A stretch of DNA of 64,000 bases from Coccinella septempunctata (GCF_907165205.1 NC_058195.1:31392936-31456935), one strand, 5' to 3'. Shown: positions 29,854 to 43,723, counted from the stretch's first letter. Notes: a model not told the origin generated them from the letters alone. Numbers and translations: made by a program.

Positions 29854-30170
29854 TCTATATATAATAATAAAAGAGGGTCTATGATTTACTTCAAAATGCT
29901 TTATTGTTCAAACGATTGCACCAAATTGGACAATTCTTTATTTGTTGTGTTTATTATTGTTAGGGCAAGGTTTATATAACTAAATATTCTGAAAAAAAAT
30001 TGTACAGAACAGAAAAAAAGGCATTCCTTTTTCTTACGACCAATCGAGCAATCATAGAGTACTTATAGGTTTTCATATGCCACATTGTCACACAATCACG
30101 ATGAGTTAGTTATTATTATCTACCCTAGAAATAATTTAAATGGCAAAACAAGGTTTGCCGGGTCAGCTAG
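29854..30170 (+). mobile_element. Helitron, second of tandem pair (317 bp)
   Basis: Begins TCTATATATAATAATAAAAG directly after the CTAG of the first Helitron and ends CTAG at 30170. No coding capacity. Its end marks the A/B unit junction. Confidence 0.8.
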
Positions 30171-31334
30171 TATGTAATAAACTCCTTAGCCTTCTAATGA
30201 CCAAGAATTGCGAAAGTTTAAAACTGGAAAAGGAATAAAACTATTGTAAATAGCATATTTCTCAAGAAAATTATCATGAGTTTTCTCTCTCATCAAGAAA
30301 ATGAATAGTGACAAAAAATTTTATTATCTCATGAATAATGAATATTTTTCTATTATCCATTGTGTTTCATATGTTGGAGGACTTCGAATTGAATCTTAGT
30401 GAATATCTTGAATAGAAATGGACAACAAACTTTTTGGAAAAACATTCCCTGTGATTTATTATTGAAAAAGACCAGAAATATTTGAGTTAAAAACTGTTTT
30501 TTCTGAAAATCTCAATTTTAATGAAAGTTTACTCTACATTGACTGTATAACTTTTTTTTTTATATTCTCTCGGGAAGGTTTTGAACGAAACAAGACACAT
30601 TAAATGAAAGTAAAATTCAGGATTTCACCGAATCTTATGTGGAAGAAGAGAAATGAACCATTTTCAAAATACTGAAATGCTGATTTAAAACTTTCGTTCT
30701 CCACCGTGGAAAAATGCTGTGTTGCTCTGATGAGGCCAAATGAGGCCGAAACCATGGTCAGCATCTGCTTTTCTTCGGTGGAGCGTACTCCATTTGGGGC
30801 CTTGACGATGGCAAATTGGCTAGCTCAATTCAGATCGTAACACTTGTCGATATTCATATCGTCGGGTGGTATGCATCTGAATTTATCCTCAATAATGTTT
30901 AAGTTCACCCATATTAACTTTCTTGACCGAAATATTGGGAAATGAATTAAGACTCTTTTATCTGCATAATCCGTTCATTGAAATTTCTTAGAAAATGGGT
31001 AGGTAGGTAATAGTTCCGATTAACGGCGGTAAAGGGATTCAAACCCTTCGGAGAATGACCATTTTCAAAAGGGATGTGGTGTAATTATGAATATCGATAA
31101 GAAATAGAATTCAGAAAAATAATAAAACGTTAAGTCTGAAAAGACATGCTTTTCAAAAGAAATGAGTTATGGAACAATATTGTTTGAATTTATGAAGGGC
31201 AAAAGGGTTCCTTCAGAGAAATCGATAATGAAGATGTTAAGCTTACGAGTAATATAGGTACCTGAATAAACTGTTCAATTACGTATCCTTCAGATTAGTT
31301 TACTGTTCAAAATCATTTTTCATGATATAATATA
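30171..31334. other. Non-coding flank of unit B (repeat of 112-1275)
   Basis: Near-identical to unit A. Contains the hammerhead listed separately, otherwise no gene. Confidence 0.6.
30701..30781 (+). ncRNA. Hammerhead ribozyme (type I), unit B
   Basis: Same 81-nt sequence as the unit A copy, with core, palindromic stem III and long stem I unchanged. Confidence 0.88.
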
Positions 31335-32322
31335 CAGGGTGTCCAAAAACTATTCGTTAAATATAGAAACGACAACAAAACTAGGAGAATAAACTCTGTA
31401 CTCTATCCAAGTCATAGGTTACCTATGACCTAAAAAACTGCATTTTATTGCTCAATAAGGTTTTTTAACTGCCTTCCAACGAATATCAGGAAAGAGAGAA
31501 ATTTTGTAGTCTTTTAAAAAACCATATTGTCCTTAATTTTGAGAATAGAACCATATAGCATTGAAGAATTTTGTTCAGCATGTTACAGATTGAGATGAAT
31601 ATGTTTGTTACCTATATATTGTGTTTTTAGATTAGTTCAAATTTTGAATGTGACGTATTTTCTTTTCACTTGTATCTTTGTTGAGCTGCAGTGATGTGAA
31701 AATAAAGTTATCTATATATCTATCTATCTAGTGAATCAAACGTCACACCACGATAGAGTAGACCAAATATTATCGAATGACACCAACATTAGTTCAACGA
31801 AAATGCACCGTTACCAAAATAATCAGAATTTTATTAAAATACCTAAAGTTGTCGATTTTCGAAATATTTTTCTTGATCACAGGGCCAGTTTATGAAGAAG
31901 GATATCGATTTTAAATTATATTGAACTAAGATGGCATTTATGCCTCCTTTGGGTCCTTCATTTATTGTAAATTTTTTAGGAATTTTGGTCAATAAACTAA
32001 ACTAAACTAGGTTTATTGTTTTATCTCCCCTAATTGAAATTATTTCAAGTAGTTGATCGATAACCTAAGTAAATCTAAATTAAAACAATTGTTTTTTTTA
32101 CATGATTTTCATTACTCAAGATAAACCCCCTCTATAGGGGTGATAATATGGGAAAAAAACGCTGTCCTTCCACAAATTGGCCTTGTGATTGAAAATCAGC
32201 AACTTTAGGTTAGGTTTTTTTCAGAAACGGTACATTTTCGCTCAACTAATGTTGGTGCCAATCAATATTTGATCTACTCTATCGTGGTATGACGTTTGAT
32301 TTACTAGTTTTTGGACACCCTG
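31335..32322 (+). repeat. Tc1/mariner-type foldback element, unit B
   Basis: CAGGGTGTCC...GGACACCCTG termini next to TA, same structure as 1276-2262 with a few substitutions. Confidence 0.6.
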
Positions 32323-33615
32323 TATACCTACCTATTATTTTAAAGTCTTAAGTTTTGATATTCAATTGTTTTTACTACTTAGAAGTATGAGGATTTAAGA
32401 TTAGTTACCTAATCTTTTCGAACACAAGATATCACCCCCCGTCTTCCAGTTTTTTTAATTTAAACATTACGTACCATAATAAATGAATTAATTCAGATGC
32501 ATAACATCCGCAGATAATTAAATCAACGAATGTTACGATCAGTCAGCATCTACTCTTTGTCGACGAAATGAAAATTCTGGTAATACTTCGAGCGATGGTA
32601 GTTTGTTAGTTCGATTTAGATCGTAACATTCGTTGATTTAATTATCTGCGGATGTTATGCATCTGAATTAATTCGTTTATTATTTACCTGCCTTACTGTG
32701 AAGGCGTGATCCATTTCTTATATTACGTACCATGAAAAATACCAAAAAAAAGAATCAAACGCTTGAAACTAAGTTTGACGAAAGTTTTGTAAGATGAAAG
32801 TGTTCTTCATATTTTCTCTCATAATGCGACGTTTTCGATTAATTTGATGTTGAAAAATTGAAAAGTATCTGTGAATTTTTAAAAATTGGGTACTTTGGCT
32901 GATTACAACTCTTTTTAGAAGATATACAGATGTGTCGTGTCACCAGTAAACTAATAACCCAAATTGAGTTATTAGATCACCTATCTCCTTATGAAAATTC
33001 AAAATTAGGGGTGATAATATGGGAACAAAACGCTGTCCTTCCACAAATTGGCCTTGTGATTGAAAATCAGCAACTTTAGGTTAGGTTTTTTTCAGAAACG
33101 GTACATTTTCGCTCAACTAATGTTGGTGTCATTCAATATTTGATCTACTCTATCGTGGTATGACGTTTGATTTACTAGTTTTTGGACACCCTGTATACCT
33201 ACCTATTATTTTAAAGTCTTAAGTTTTGATATTCAATTGTTTTTACTACTTAGAAGTATGAGGATTCAAGATTAGTTACCTAATCTTTTCGAACACAAGA
33301 TATCACCCCCGTCTTCCAGTTTTTTTAATTTAAACATTACGTACCATGAAAAATACCAAAAAAAAAGAATCAAACGCTTGAAACTAAGTTTGACGAAAGT
33401 TTTGTAAGATGAAAGTGTTCTTCATATTTTCTCCCATAATGCGACGTTTTCGATTAATTTGATGTTGAAAAATTGAAAAGTATCTGTGAATTTTTAAAAA
33501 TTGGGTACTTTGGCTGATAACAACTCTTTTTAGAAGATATACAGATGTGTCGTGTCACCAGTAAACTAATAACCCAAATTGAGTTATTAGATCACCTATC
33601 TCCTTATGAAAATTC
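32137..33615. repeat. Partial tandem duplication unique to unit B
   Basis: The segment starting GGGGTGATAATATGGG at 32137 is repeated from 33008. The first copy carries the hairpin insertion and the second does not. Units A and C have one copy only. Confidence 0.8.
32467..32733. repeat. Inverted-repeat hairpin insertion, unit B
   Basis: Arms 32480-32540 and 32619-32679; TTACGTACCAT flanks both sides. Confidence 0.7.
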
Positions 33616-33870
33616 AAAATTACTAAATCTATTCATCAGGGTCGAATCGAAAAAAATGATATGGGAAAAAAGCGTTTTTTTAGCTCAAGAATCTACTTAT
33701 GAAATTATTGTACGAGTTAAAGACTTACCCTGTATAGATTTAAAAAAATATGGAAAACTGCAAATTTCACACAATTCAACTATTCATTTTAGGCCTTAAA
33801 TTGTTTCAAAAAAATTAAGAGTACCTATCCACTAATCCAACAGGCAAAAAAAGTTTAGGGCATACCGTTT
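33616..33870. other. Upstream region of USP10, unit B
   Basis: Continues the repeated flank. The 84-codon open frame that crosses it is not supported (broken in units A and C). Confidence 0.4.
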
Positions 33871-34300
33871 GAGTCAAATAGAAAAGAATATGATAAATAT
33901 TGAAGAATTAGATTTCATTGAAATGATTCCTTTTCTTCGACGAAACTTACATCTTAGAAGAGTTCCGGTATGTTCCATTTTTGAATTTTACGCGATAAAA
34001 TAATAAAAATGATTTGTGACGAAAACGAAAATACAAAAATTAGATGAAATAAAACTCAATTTTTCTAGAAAAATATCAGTATGCGCTTTTAACTGAAGAA
34101 ATAGATATTGTAATATCTATTATCAAATATAGAATAACAACATTTGAAATCGAAAAGTAGTCAGATTTCCAAATTGTGCGCAAGGGGGCGGTCCCAACCC
34201 CAGGTAGAAGCATGATGCTATTGGTCAGAAACGACGAAATTAGGTAGAAAGGTAGAAACGGTAGCGTGCTATATAACCTAGCAGTCATTTTTCGGTCAGT
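33871..34300 (+). promoter_or_regulatory. USP10 promoter, unit B
   Basis: A TATATAA lies at 34270-34276 and an arthropod initiator TCAGT at 34296-34300 (A+1 at 34298, 28 bases after the TATA start). An inverted CCAAT (ATTGG) is near 34220. This block is present in unit C (44251-44675) and deleted in unit A. Confidence 0.7.
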
Positions 34301-34415
34301 CAGTTGAGTTAACCTCAATGGTGTTAAGATTGTTTAGACTGTTTGAATACTCGCAAGTTTTCGAATATTATAAACGAACTTTAAGGTGATATTACAGTGT
34401 TGTGATTGATGATTG

Positions 34416-37400
34416 ATGAATTTTCAAGTTATGGATGTAAGTAATTCTTTTTTTTTATCTCTAGTCAGTTGGTTGCTATTCAATAATTTGTTTGTTGTTC
34501 AGATTTTCTGTTTCAAACAGGTATGTGTTATTTTTTTATTCGAAAATGATCATGTACCTATATGGTAGTATCTCTAGAAGTTCAAAGATATTTTCAGCAC
34601 TTTGAATATAACATTATATCAACTTCAATATCTGAAATGACATTAATATTAATTTTATTTTCAGAATATGCAGTTTTTAGATATAACAGGGTTGGAAGTG
34701 GACGAGATTCGTCACATAAATTCTTGTCTGTCCGATACCCCTCAAAGAATCTCCTTGCCTTGGACTCTCAAGAAGAAATCTCCCCAAAGTGAGTATTGTG
34801 ATGTATTTCTCAATAATAATATCCTTGCAAATGTAGTCCAAGAAAGATTTGATGTAACTAGAAATTTAATAATCGACTTATTTTCAGAAAAATTACACAG
34901 AAAACCAAATGCAGCAGTCGAATGTAAGAAGCCATCAGACGTTGATGAAGAAACACTGATCTCATACGACAATGCTATATCTGTTGATACATCCACTTCT
35001 AAGACGGATCATTTCATTCCCACACAAGTTTCTACAACATCTGACAAAGAAACAGTTCCCTCCAATGAAATTGCGGAAGAACTTCGCAATTCACCGAGTG
35101 CCCCAATATCGAACCTGATCGAAAGTAATACCGAAGTGATGCCTGTTAAAGTTGAAAATATTGTGGCAACATCCTCGAACAAGACTGAAGAAATGAAGAA
35201 TAAGCCTGTGAAGGTCCAGACGTGTGATGTGAAAAAAAATGGAGTCAAATCAGATGTTAATGAACCTGTAAACGTATGGGCGAAGAAATCATGGACGAGT
35301 CTCTTCAAGAAAGAGGAACCCACGACAAATGGAGAGTTAGTGACTGAACGCAGTGATGAGAAATTTAAATCGTTGGACACTGCTGAAAAAAGCAGAACTA
35401 TTGATCCAGCCACTCACAGACTAGCAGGTTAGTTGTTGAAGAGACTTTGATTAAATTTTTTGAGTAGAAAAACGTTTTAGGTTTCACATAGTCAGTTGTT
35501 TGAGTTGAAGAATCAATTATTTTTGTTGTGATATCAATAAACTTTTTCTATATTTGTTACTCAACATTTCATTTTATTTCCAGAATTTCTATCGAACTTC
35601 GAAATTGATGGAAAAAGTGCTAATCTACAACCAAGAGGCTTAATCAATAGGAGCAATTATTGCTACATCAATTCGATTTTACAAGCCTTGCTGGCCTGCC
35701 CACCTTTATGCAATCTGCTGATAGGACTTTCGAAGAATTTGACGGAGAATGGACACGGCCTACCACCCATCATAAAGAACATGTAAGTTTTATAACAATC
35801 CTTCGCTTTGACAGCATCTAAATCAATTTGAAATCTTCCAGGTGCAAATTCATCAATAAATTCGAGAAGCTGCCCGATTCCTACCTAAACCGTATATCGA
35901 AAAGGAACAAGAAGAAACAGGGGAGTTTCGACTTCTCCTGCGGCGACTCGATCGAAGCCTCTTCGATCTACACCATCCTGAATGATACCAGAAGCGACTC
36001 GTTTCTTGTCGAGGGACGTCAAGAGGACGCTGAGGAATTTTTGGGTCTACTGCTGAACGGACTGAAGGACGAAATGATGAATGTAAGTAGTCGAAATTAT
36101 TGATTAATCGCATGACTCTTGGTTAAACATGATGAACGAGAACACTTGACTCGGTTTCGCAATTTTTAATTAAGATATTTGTTGATACGCGTGTTTCCGG
36201 TTTCATATCATTAAACTCATGTTGAAATCGGAGATAGGCGGAAATTTAATTGATCGTTTACAATTGGTATACTTTGTTTTTGTGCTGAGGATATTTCTAG
36301 GATTTTTCAAACATCTAAACGTTTACCTTTATCACCTTTATGTACAATTTTTACATGATAGAAATCTACGAAGTGGTTGGGAATTATACAGAGATTAGAG
36401 AAACCAGTTGTTGATTTAATCTGCAGAATAGATCTTTACCATTGAAAAATATTCATCCTAAATTCTTCTTATTGGTACATACGAGGATATATTGAAAAAT
36501 TCTTAGTCTACTATAGAACCAAACAAAATTTCAATGTCAAAATATTTTATTAATCAACATACTCTCCTCTTAATTGGATATGCATTTATTACAAAGAACC
36601 TGCAACGTCTCTAGACCTTTCAAAAAGATGTTTCTTCTTGCTCTCAAAACCAGAACTCCACAGCTTTTATAACCTCCTCGTTGAAAGAAAATTTACGACC
36701 TTTTAAACGTTCTTTCTGTTGAGGAAAGAGATGATAGTCGGATGGAGCCAAATCTGGTGAATAAAGGGGGTGTTCTAGTAATTCAAACTCTTGATCACGG
36801 ATTTTTTTCATGGCAACATTAGATTTGTGTGCAGGGGCGTTGTCCTGCAAAAACAAAACACCTTTGCATAGCTTTCCGGGTTTTGTCTCCACAATTTTTT
36901 CCCGTAGAATGGTCAGAAATGTCTAATAGTAATCTCCGGTTATAGTTCTACCCTTATCCAAAAAATCAATCATGGTTACTCCATGCCAATCCCAAAAACC
37001 TGAAACAAGAACTTTTCTTGCCGATTTTTGGACGATTTTGGGTCTTGAAGAACCAGAGTTTTGCCATTTCATCGATTTTTGCTTCGTTTCTGGATCGTAG
37101 AAATGTACCCAAATCTCATCCATAGTAACAATTATAGTTTAAGAAGTCTACATCGTTTTCACGAGCACACAGATCGAACGCGATGCTTTTACCCTCGCAC
37201 GCTTTAGGTCAACATTCAAACATTTGGGGATCCATTTTGCAGCAATTTTTCTCATGTCCAAATTGACGTAAACTATATGATGAACGCGTTCGCATGAAAT
37301 ATTCAGTGCTTCAGATATCCGTTTTAGCCTAATTCGACGGTCTGATAAAATCATGTCATGAACTGCATCGATATTCTCGGAGACTCACACATAAACTGTC

Positions 37401-38830
37401 TTTCCCGATCGGTCATCATCTTCAATGGAAAATTTACCTCTTTTGAAGCTTGCAGTCCAATTTTTCACGGTCGCATACGGAGGACATTGATCATCAAGGA
37501 TATTAAGCATATCTTCGTAAATCTGCTTACCCCGTAACCATTTTAAATACACGTACTTGACGATGGCTCGATACTCAAATTTTTCGATTTTCACAATTTC
37601 GGTGGACATCTTCTTTCTTTTGATTTATTGCGTAACTCTGGTTTACCTTTTTGACTTCAAACTTCACACTGACACTTCTGATGAGTTATTTTGTTCGTTG
37701 CTATGGTAACGCAATAATTTTTTATGCATGGAACTGGTCTATGCTAACTAGATATCAATACATCCTCTTGTATCGACATCGATTCATTCACTCTTTTAAT
37801 CTGAATATTTAAGAAATACAAACTTCCTCTACCTCCAAAGTGAACTCAACTATAGTCTTTTAAAACTCCTCACAATTAAATTGCAGTTTAAATGAATGCT
37901 GAATTGAATTTTGAAAATGAAAATGATGTTATATGTACCAATAAGAAGAATTTAAGATCAATATTTTTTAATGGCAACAAATAGTTCAATTGAAATTGTG
38001 AAACTTAGTCAAGTATTTCCTTCTCTTCTTTTATTATTCGAATGTACGTGGTGTTTGGCATAAGTTCACATTATTACATTCAAAATATTATTGCTTGTCG
38101 TATCTCACAACTTTTTTTGTCCTTTCAGATAATCGAATCCTGCAAAACTGAGAACAAAATAGAAATGAATCACGACTCCGAAGACTGGAAACAAATGGGA
38201 CCAAAGAACAAGCGTAACATCACGAGAAAGGTTCAATTCGACAAAACTCCAATCAGCGACATATTCGGCGGACTCTTGTGCTCAAAGATCCACAAAACGG
38301 GAGATGAATCCACAGAAAACATACAGCCGTTCCTGACTCTTCAGCTGAACATCAGGACGGCCAAAACCATCACGGAAGCCCTGGAACAGCTGACGATAAA
38401 GAATCAACTTGAAGGAATAACTTCGGCCAAGACGAATCAAAAGGTGGAAGCGTGGCAGCAGGTGCTGATCGAGAAACTGCCGGCTGTTCTTGTCCTCCAT
38501 CTGCAATGTTTCCGTTACAATGGGAACGGTTGCACGAAGATTATGAAGAAGGTGGAGTTCCCCATCGACCTCCAGGTTGATTCCAAGATCCTGTCGGGAA
38601 AACCTAGCAGTTCTTCAGAGAAACAGTACAAGCTTTTCGCTGTCGTTTACCATGAAGGTAAAGAGGCCAGCAAGGGACACTATGTGGCGGACGCGTTCCA
38701 TTCTGGACATCATACTTGGTTGAGGTTTGACGATGCAAAAGTGAGGTCAGTGTCAGTGGAAAGTGTTTTGAAACCGCATGGAGACAGAGTTCCTTATCTT
38801 TTATTTTATAAAAGAGGTGATATAGTTTAA
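34416..38830 (+). CDS. USP10: USP10-like ubiquitin carboxyl-terminal hydrolase, intact copy (unit B)
   Basis: Exons: 34416-34436, 34665-35427, 35584-35782, 35842-36082, 38129-38830 (about 641 aa); a possible 18-bp in-frame microexon lies at 34503-34520. All introns are GT-AG and splice phases agree. The N-terminal half is low-complexity and acidic. The USP domain carries NYCYIN (catalytic Cys), GRQEDAEEFLGLLLNGL, VLVLHLQ, KGHYVADAF (His) and RFDDAKV (Asp), the order of USP10. Deubiquitination of substrates, with roles in p53 stability and autophagy, is known for mammalian USP10. A mariner remnant sits in intron 4. AATAAA follows at 38993. Only this copy has an unbroken exon 2. Confidence 0.92.
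36508..37710 (-). mobile_element. Degenerate mariner transposon in USP10 intron (unit B)
   Basis: Same element as 25377-26570 but with an extra ~10-bp insertion near 37133 (TAGTTTAAGA) and further changes. Open pieces 37385-37609, 37148-37354, 36923-37123 and 36644-36892. Dead transposase with D34D signature motifs still visible. Confidence 0.9.
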
Positions 38831-39103
38831 GGTGTATAAATTGAACTATAGAATAATAAATTTGTACATATTAGCGAAAAGGATCGACTAAAATTGTTTT
38901 TTGTTATTTTATGAGTAATGTATTGTAAATCTGAGAAATTATAATTATATTTATGATGTTATGTAAATATATACTATATTTTAATAAACAGACTTTATAA
39001 TATATTTCCTCAGTTTTATTGAGCAGAATTTCGCCGGAATGAACGATTGAAAAAAGCCTAAATTAGCAGTGAATGAAAAAAAAAAACATAGACTAAAAGA
39101 TAA
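38831..39103 (+). terminator. USP10 3' UTR, unit B
   Basis: AATAAA at 38993-38998; otherwise AT-rich sequence up to the Helitron. Confidence 0.6.
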
Positions 39104-40857
39104 TCTATATATTAATAAAAGAGGATCTATGGTTTACTTCAAAATGCTTTATTTGTTGTGTTTATTATTGTAAGGGCAAGGTTTATACAGGGTGTCCCGT
39201 AAAGACCACGTCAAACTAAAACGGAAAGTAGATCAGAATGTACTCAACCTGATGTGAAAAAATCGTTCATATGAAAGTCTCACAGTTTTCGAGATATTTG
39301 ATGTTTTATGAAAATGTTGAATTTTTTCACTTAAACTGCTTTCTCTCTTGCGGAAGCTACAATTAAATACTTTTCGTATCAGTTTTTTTCCGTAAATTTT
39401 GTTGAATGATTACTCCAATTCATGCAATGAAAAATACCACGAAATATTATACAGGGATTCTGGAAAAAAAAATTGAAATTCATGTTCTGAAGGAAGTGTT
39501 TTTTTGTGCTGAATTCTATCTGACGTGGTATAAAAAAAAGACACTAGACCTTTTCTGCATATTACGTTGAAAAGTTGCCTATTCTGTGAGGATTCCGAAA
39601 AGGTAAAATACAGGTGATAACCTTCGTCACGAAAAAAGATATTTGAATGTTTATCGAGAATGGAACATTTCTATGAAAAACTGCTTTTCTCACCTTTTCC
39701 ATAAATACTTTAATTTTGCACTTCCTGCTGAAAATAATCAATCAACAAATCAACAAAATGTTATTAAGATGCTAATTCACTGAATGAGTTTTATTATTTC
39801 TTTTTCTTTGCCTAAAGAACTCTCGAACATCGATATGATGTGATGCGATTCAATGATTCACCAGACTTAAATCCTCTGGAATTTTTTACTGGGGTTTTTT
39901 GAAAAAAGGAAATTTATTCGAATCCTATAAGAGATGAAGCACACCGCATTCGTATTTCAGCAGCCAAAATAGCGGGGAGAAGTTTGTATGGTTTTAAAAA
40001 AGGTATTTCTCAATAGATGATGGGCATGTATTAGCGAAGGGGGTGGTCATTTTGAGCATTTGCTCTCATAAGAATCCTGAATTTTTATTATTGATATTTT
40101 TATGAAGTTTCTTCACAATAGATTTGTTGATGTTGAAGGTCCTGTTCGTTATTATTATTATATCATTGCAATTAAAGAAAAAAACAGAATAATTTAATTT
40201 TATAAGAAATTTAGGGACTAACTGACATTTTTCAAGCGAATCATTCAATATGTTACAGCAGAATCTGCAAAATGAAAGAATTTGTGGAAAAGGTGACAAA
40301 ATCAGTTTTTCACAGAAATGCTCCATTCTCGATAAACATTCAAATATCTTTTTTCGTGACGAAGGTTATCACCCGTATTTTACCTTTTCGGAATCCTCAC
40401 AAAATGGGCAACTTTTCAACGTGATATGCAGAAAAGGTCTAGTGTCTTTTTTTTATACCACGTCAGATAGAATTCAGCACAAAAAAACACTTCCTTCAGA
40501 ACATGAATTTTAATTTTTTTTTTCAGAATCGACATTTTCATAAAACATCAAATATCTCGAAAACTGTGAAACTTTCATATGAACGATTTTTTCACATCAG
40601 TTAGAGCACATTCTGATCTACTTTTCGTTTTCGTTTGACGTGGTCTTTACGGGACACCCTGTATAACAAATTATTCCCAAAAAAAATTGTAGAGTACAGA
40701 AAAAAAGGCATTCCTTTTTCTTACGACCAATCGAGCAATCATAGAGTACTTATAGGTTTTCATATGCCACATTGTCACACAATCACGATGAGTTAGTTAT
40801 TATTATTTACCCTAGAAATAATTTAAATGGCAAAACTAGGTTTGCCGGGTTAGCTAG
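39104..40857 (+). mobile_element. Helitron with nested element, unit B
   Basis: TC start at 39104 and CTAG end at 40857; holds the TA-flanked element 39188-40661. Confidence 0.8.
39188..40661. mobile_element. Non-autonomous Tc1/mariner-like element, unit B
   Basis: Same as 28046-29657 but the right arm has lost about 140 bp near 40528. Confidence 0.7.
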
Positions 40858-41161
40858 TCTATATATAATAATAAAAGAGGGTCTATGATTTACTTCAAAA
40901 TGCTTTATTGTTCAAATTGGACAATTCTTTATTTGTTGTGTTTATTATTGTTAGGGCAAGGTTTATATAACTAAATATTCTGAAAAAAAATTGTACAGAA
41001 CAGAAAAAAAGGCATTCCTTTTTCTTACGACCAATCGAGCAATCATAGAGTACTTATAGGTTTTCATATGCCACATTGTCACACAATCACGATGAGTTAG
41101 TTATTATTATCTACCCTAGAAATAATTTAAATGGCAAAACAAGGTTTGCCGGGTCAGCTAG
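40858..41161 (+). mobile_element. Helitron, second of tandem pair (unit B/C junction)
   Basis: Head-to-tail with the preceding one and ending CTAG at 41161; the B/C unit junction falls in its tail. Slightly shorter than the unit A copy. Confidence 0.8.
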
Positions 41162-42324
41162 TATGTAATAAACTCCTTAGCCTTCTAATGACCAAGAATT
41201 GCGAAAGTTTAAAACTGGAAAAGGAATAAAACTATTGTAAATAGCATATTTCTCAAGAAAATTATCATGAGTTTTCTCTCTCATCAAGAAAATGAATAGT
41301 GACAAAAAATTTTATTATCTCATGAATAATGAATATTTTTCTATTATCCATTGTGTTTCATATGTTGGAGGACTTCGAATTGAATCTTAGTGAATATCTT
41401 GAATAGAAATGGACAACAAACTTTTTGGAAAAACATTCCCTGTGATTTATTATTGAAAAAGACCCGAAATATTTGAGTTAAAAACTGTTTTTTCTGAAAA
41501 TCTCAATTTTAATGAAAGTTTACTCTACATTGACTGTATAACTTTGTTTTTATATTCTCTCGGGAAGGTTTTGAACGAAACAAGACACATTAAATGGAAG
41601 TAAAATTCAGGATTTCACCGAATCTTATGTGGAAGAAGAGAAATGAACCATTTTCAAAATACTGAAATGCTGATTTAAAACTTTCGTTCTCCACCGTGGA
41701 AAAATGCTGTGTTGCTCTGATGAGGCCAAATGAGGCCGAAACCATGGTCAGCATCTGCTTTTCTTCGGTGGAGCGTACTCCATTTGGGGCCTTGACGATG
41801 GCAAATTGGCTAGCTCATTTCAGATCGTAACACTTGTCGATATTCATATCGTCGGGTGGTATGCATCTGAATTTATCCTCAATAATGTTTAAGTACACCC
41901 ATATTAACTTTCTTGACCGAAATATTGGGAAATGAATTAAGACTCTTTTATCTGCATAATCCGTTCATTGAAATTTCTTAGAAAATGGGTAGGTAGGTAA
42001 TAGTTTCGATTAACGGCGGTAAAGGGATTCAAACCCTTCGGAGAATGACCATTTTCAAAAGGGATGTGGTGTAATTATGAATATCGATAAGAAATAGAAT
42101 TCAGAAAAATAATGAAACGTTAAGTCTGAAAAGACATGCTTTTCAAAAGAAATGAGTTATGGAACAATATTGTTTGAATTTATGAAGGGCAAAAGGGTTC
42201 CTTCAGAGAAATCCATAATGAAGATGTTAAGCTTACGAGTAATATAGGTACCTGAATAAACTGTTCAATTACGTATCCTTCAGATTAGTTTACTGTTCAA
42301 AATCATTTTTCATGATATAATATA
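41162..42324. other. Non-coding flank of unit C (repeat of 112-1275)
   Basis: No gene besides the hammerhead listed separately. Confidence 0.6.
41691..41771 (+). ncRNA. Hammerhead ribozyme (type I), unit C
   Basis: 81-nt copy with the full conserved core and both stem I strands intact; no change from units A and B within the motif. Confidence 0.88.
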
Positions 42325-43312
42325 CAGGGTGTCCAAAAACTATTCGTTAAATATAGAAACGACAACAAAACTAGGAGAATAAACTCTGTACTCTATCCAA
42401 GTCATAGGTTACCTATGACCTAAAAGACTGCATTTTATTGCTCAATAAGGTTTTTTAACTGCCTTCCAACGAATATCAGGAAAGAGAGAAATTTTGTAGT
42501 CTTTTAAAAAACCATATTGTCCTTAATTTTGAGAATAGAACCATATAGCATTGAAGAATTTTGTTCAGCATGTTACAGATTGAGATGAATATGTTTGTTA
42601 CCTATATATTGTGTTTTTAGATTAGTTCAAATTTTGAATGTGACGTATTTTCTTTTCACTTGTATCTTTGTTGAGCTGCAGTGATGTGAAAATAAAGTTA
42701 TCTATATATCTATCTATCTAGTGAATCAAACGTCACACCACGATAGAGTAGACCAAATATTATCGAATGACACCAACATTAGTTCAACGAAAATGCACCG
42801 TTTCCAAAATAATCAGAATTTTATTAAAATACCTAAAGTTGTCGATTTTCGAAATATTTTTCTTGATCACAGGGCCAGTTTATGAAGAAGGATATCGATT
42901 TTAAATTATATTGAACTAAGATGGCATTTATGCCTCCTTTGGGTCCTTCATTTATTGTAAATTTTTTAGGAATTTTGGTCAATAAACTAAACTAAACTAA
43001 GTTTATTGTTTTATCTCCCCTAATTGAAATTATTTCAAGTAGTTGATCGATAACCTAAGTAAATCTAAATTAAAACAATTGTTTTTTTTAAATGATTTTC
43101 ATTACTCAAGATAAACCCCCTCTATAGGGGTGATAATATGGGAAAAAAACGCTGTCCTTCCACAAATTGGCCTTGTGATTGAAAATCAGCAACTTTAGGT
43201 TAGGTTTTTTTCAGAAACGGTACATTTTCGCTCAACTAATGTTGGTGCCAATCAATATTTGATCTACTCTATCGTGGTATGACGTTTGATTTACTAGTTT
43301 TTGGACACCCTG
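42325..43312 (+). repeat. Tc1/mariner-type foldback element, unit C
   Basis: Third copy of the element at 1276-2262, termini intact. Confidence 0.6.
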
Positions 43313-43456
43313 TATACCTACCTATTATTTTAAAGTCTTAAGTTTTGATATTCAATTGTTTTTACTACTTAGAAGTATGAGGATTTAAGATTAGTTACCT
43401 AATCTTTTCGAACACAAGATATCACCCCCCGTCTTCCAGTTTTTTTAATTTAAACA

Positions 43457-43723
43457 TTACGTACCATGATAAACGAATTAATTCAGATGCATAACATCCG
43501 CAGATAATTAAATCAACGAATGTTACGATCAGTCAGCATCTACTCTTTGTCGACGAAATGAAAATTCTGGTAATACTTCGAGCGATGGTAGTTTGTTAGT
43601 TCGATTTAGATCGTAACATTCGTTGATTTAATTATCTGCGGATGTTATGCATCTGAATTAATTCGTTTATTATTTACCTGCCTTACTGTGAAGGCGTGAT
43701 CCATTTCTTATATTACGTACCAT
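43457..43723. repeat. Inverted-repeat hairpin insertion, unit C
   Basis: Same insertion as in units A and B, with TTACGTACCAT flanks. Confidence 0.7.

Noticed and set aside
33545..33799. 84-aa open frame upstream of USP10 in unit B
   Set aside because: The same sequence in units A and C has a stop from a single-base difference, and no motif or neighbour supports coding.
34076..34318. 80-aa minus-strand frame over the USP10 promoter
   Set aside because: It overlaps the TATA/Inr region, and the orientation opposes the gene; likely chance.
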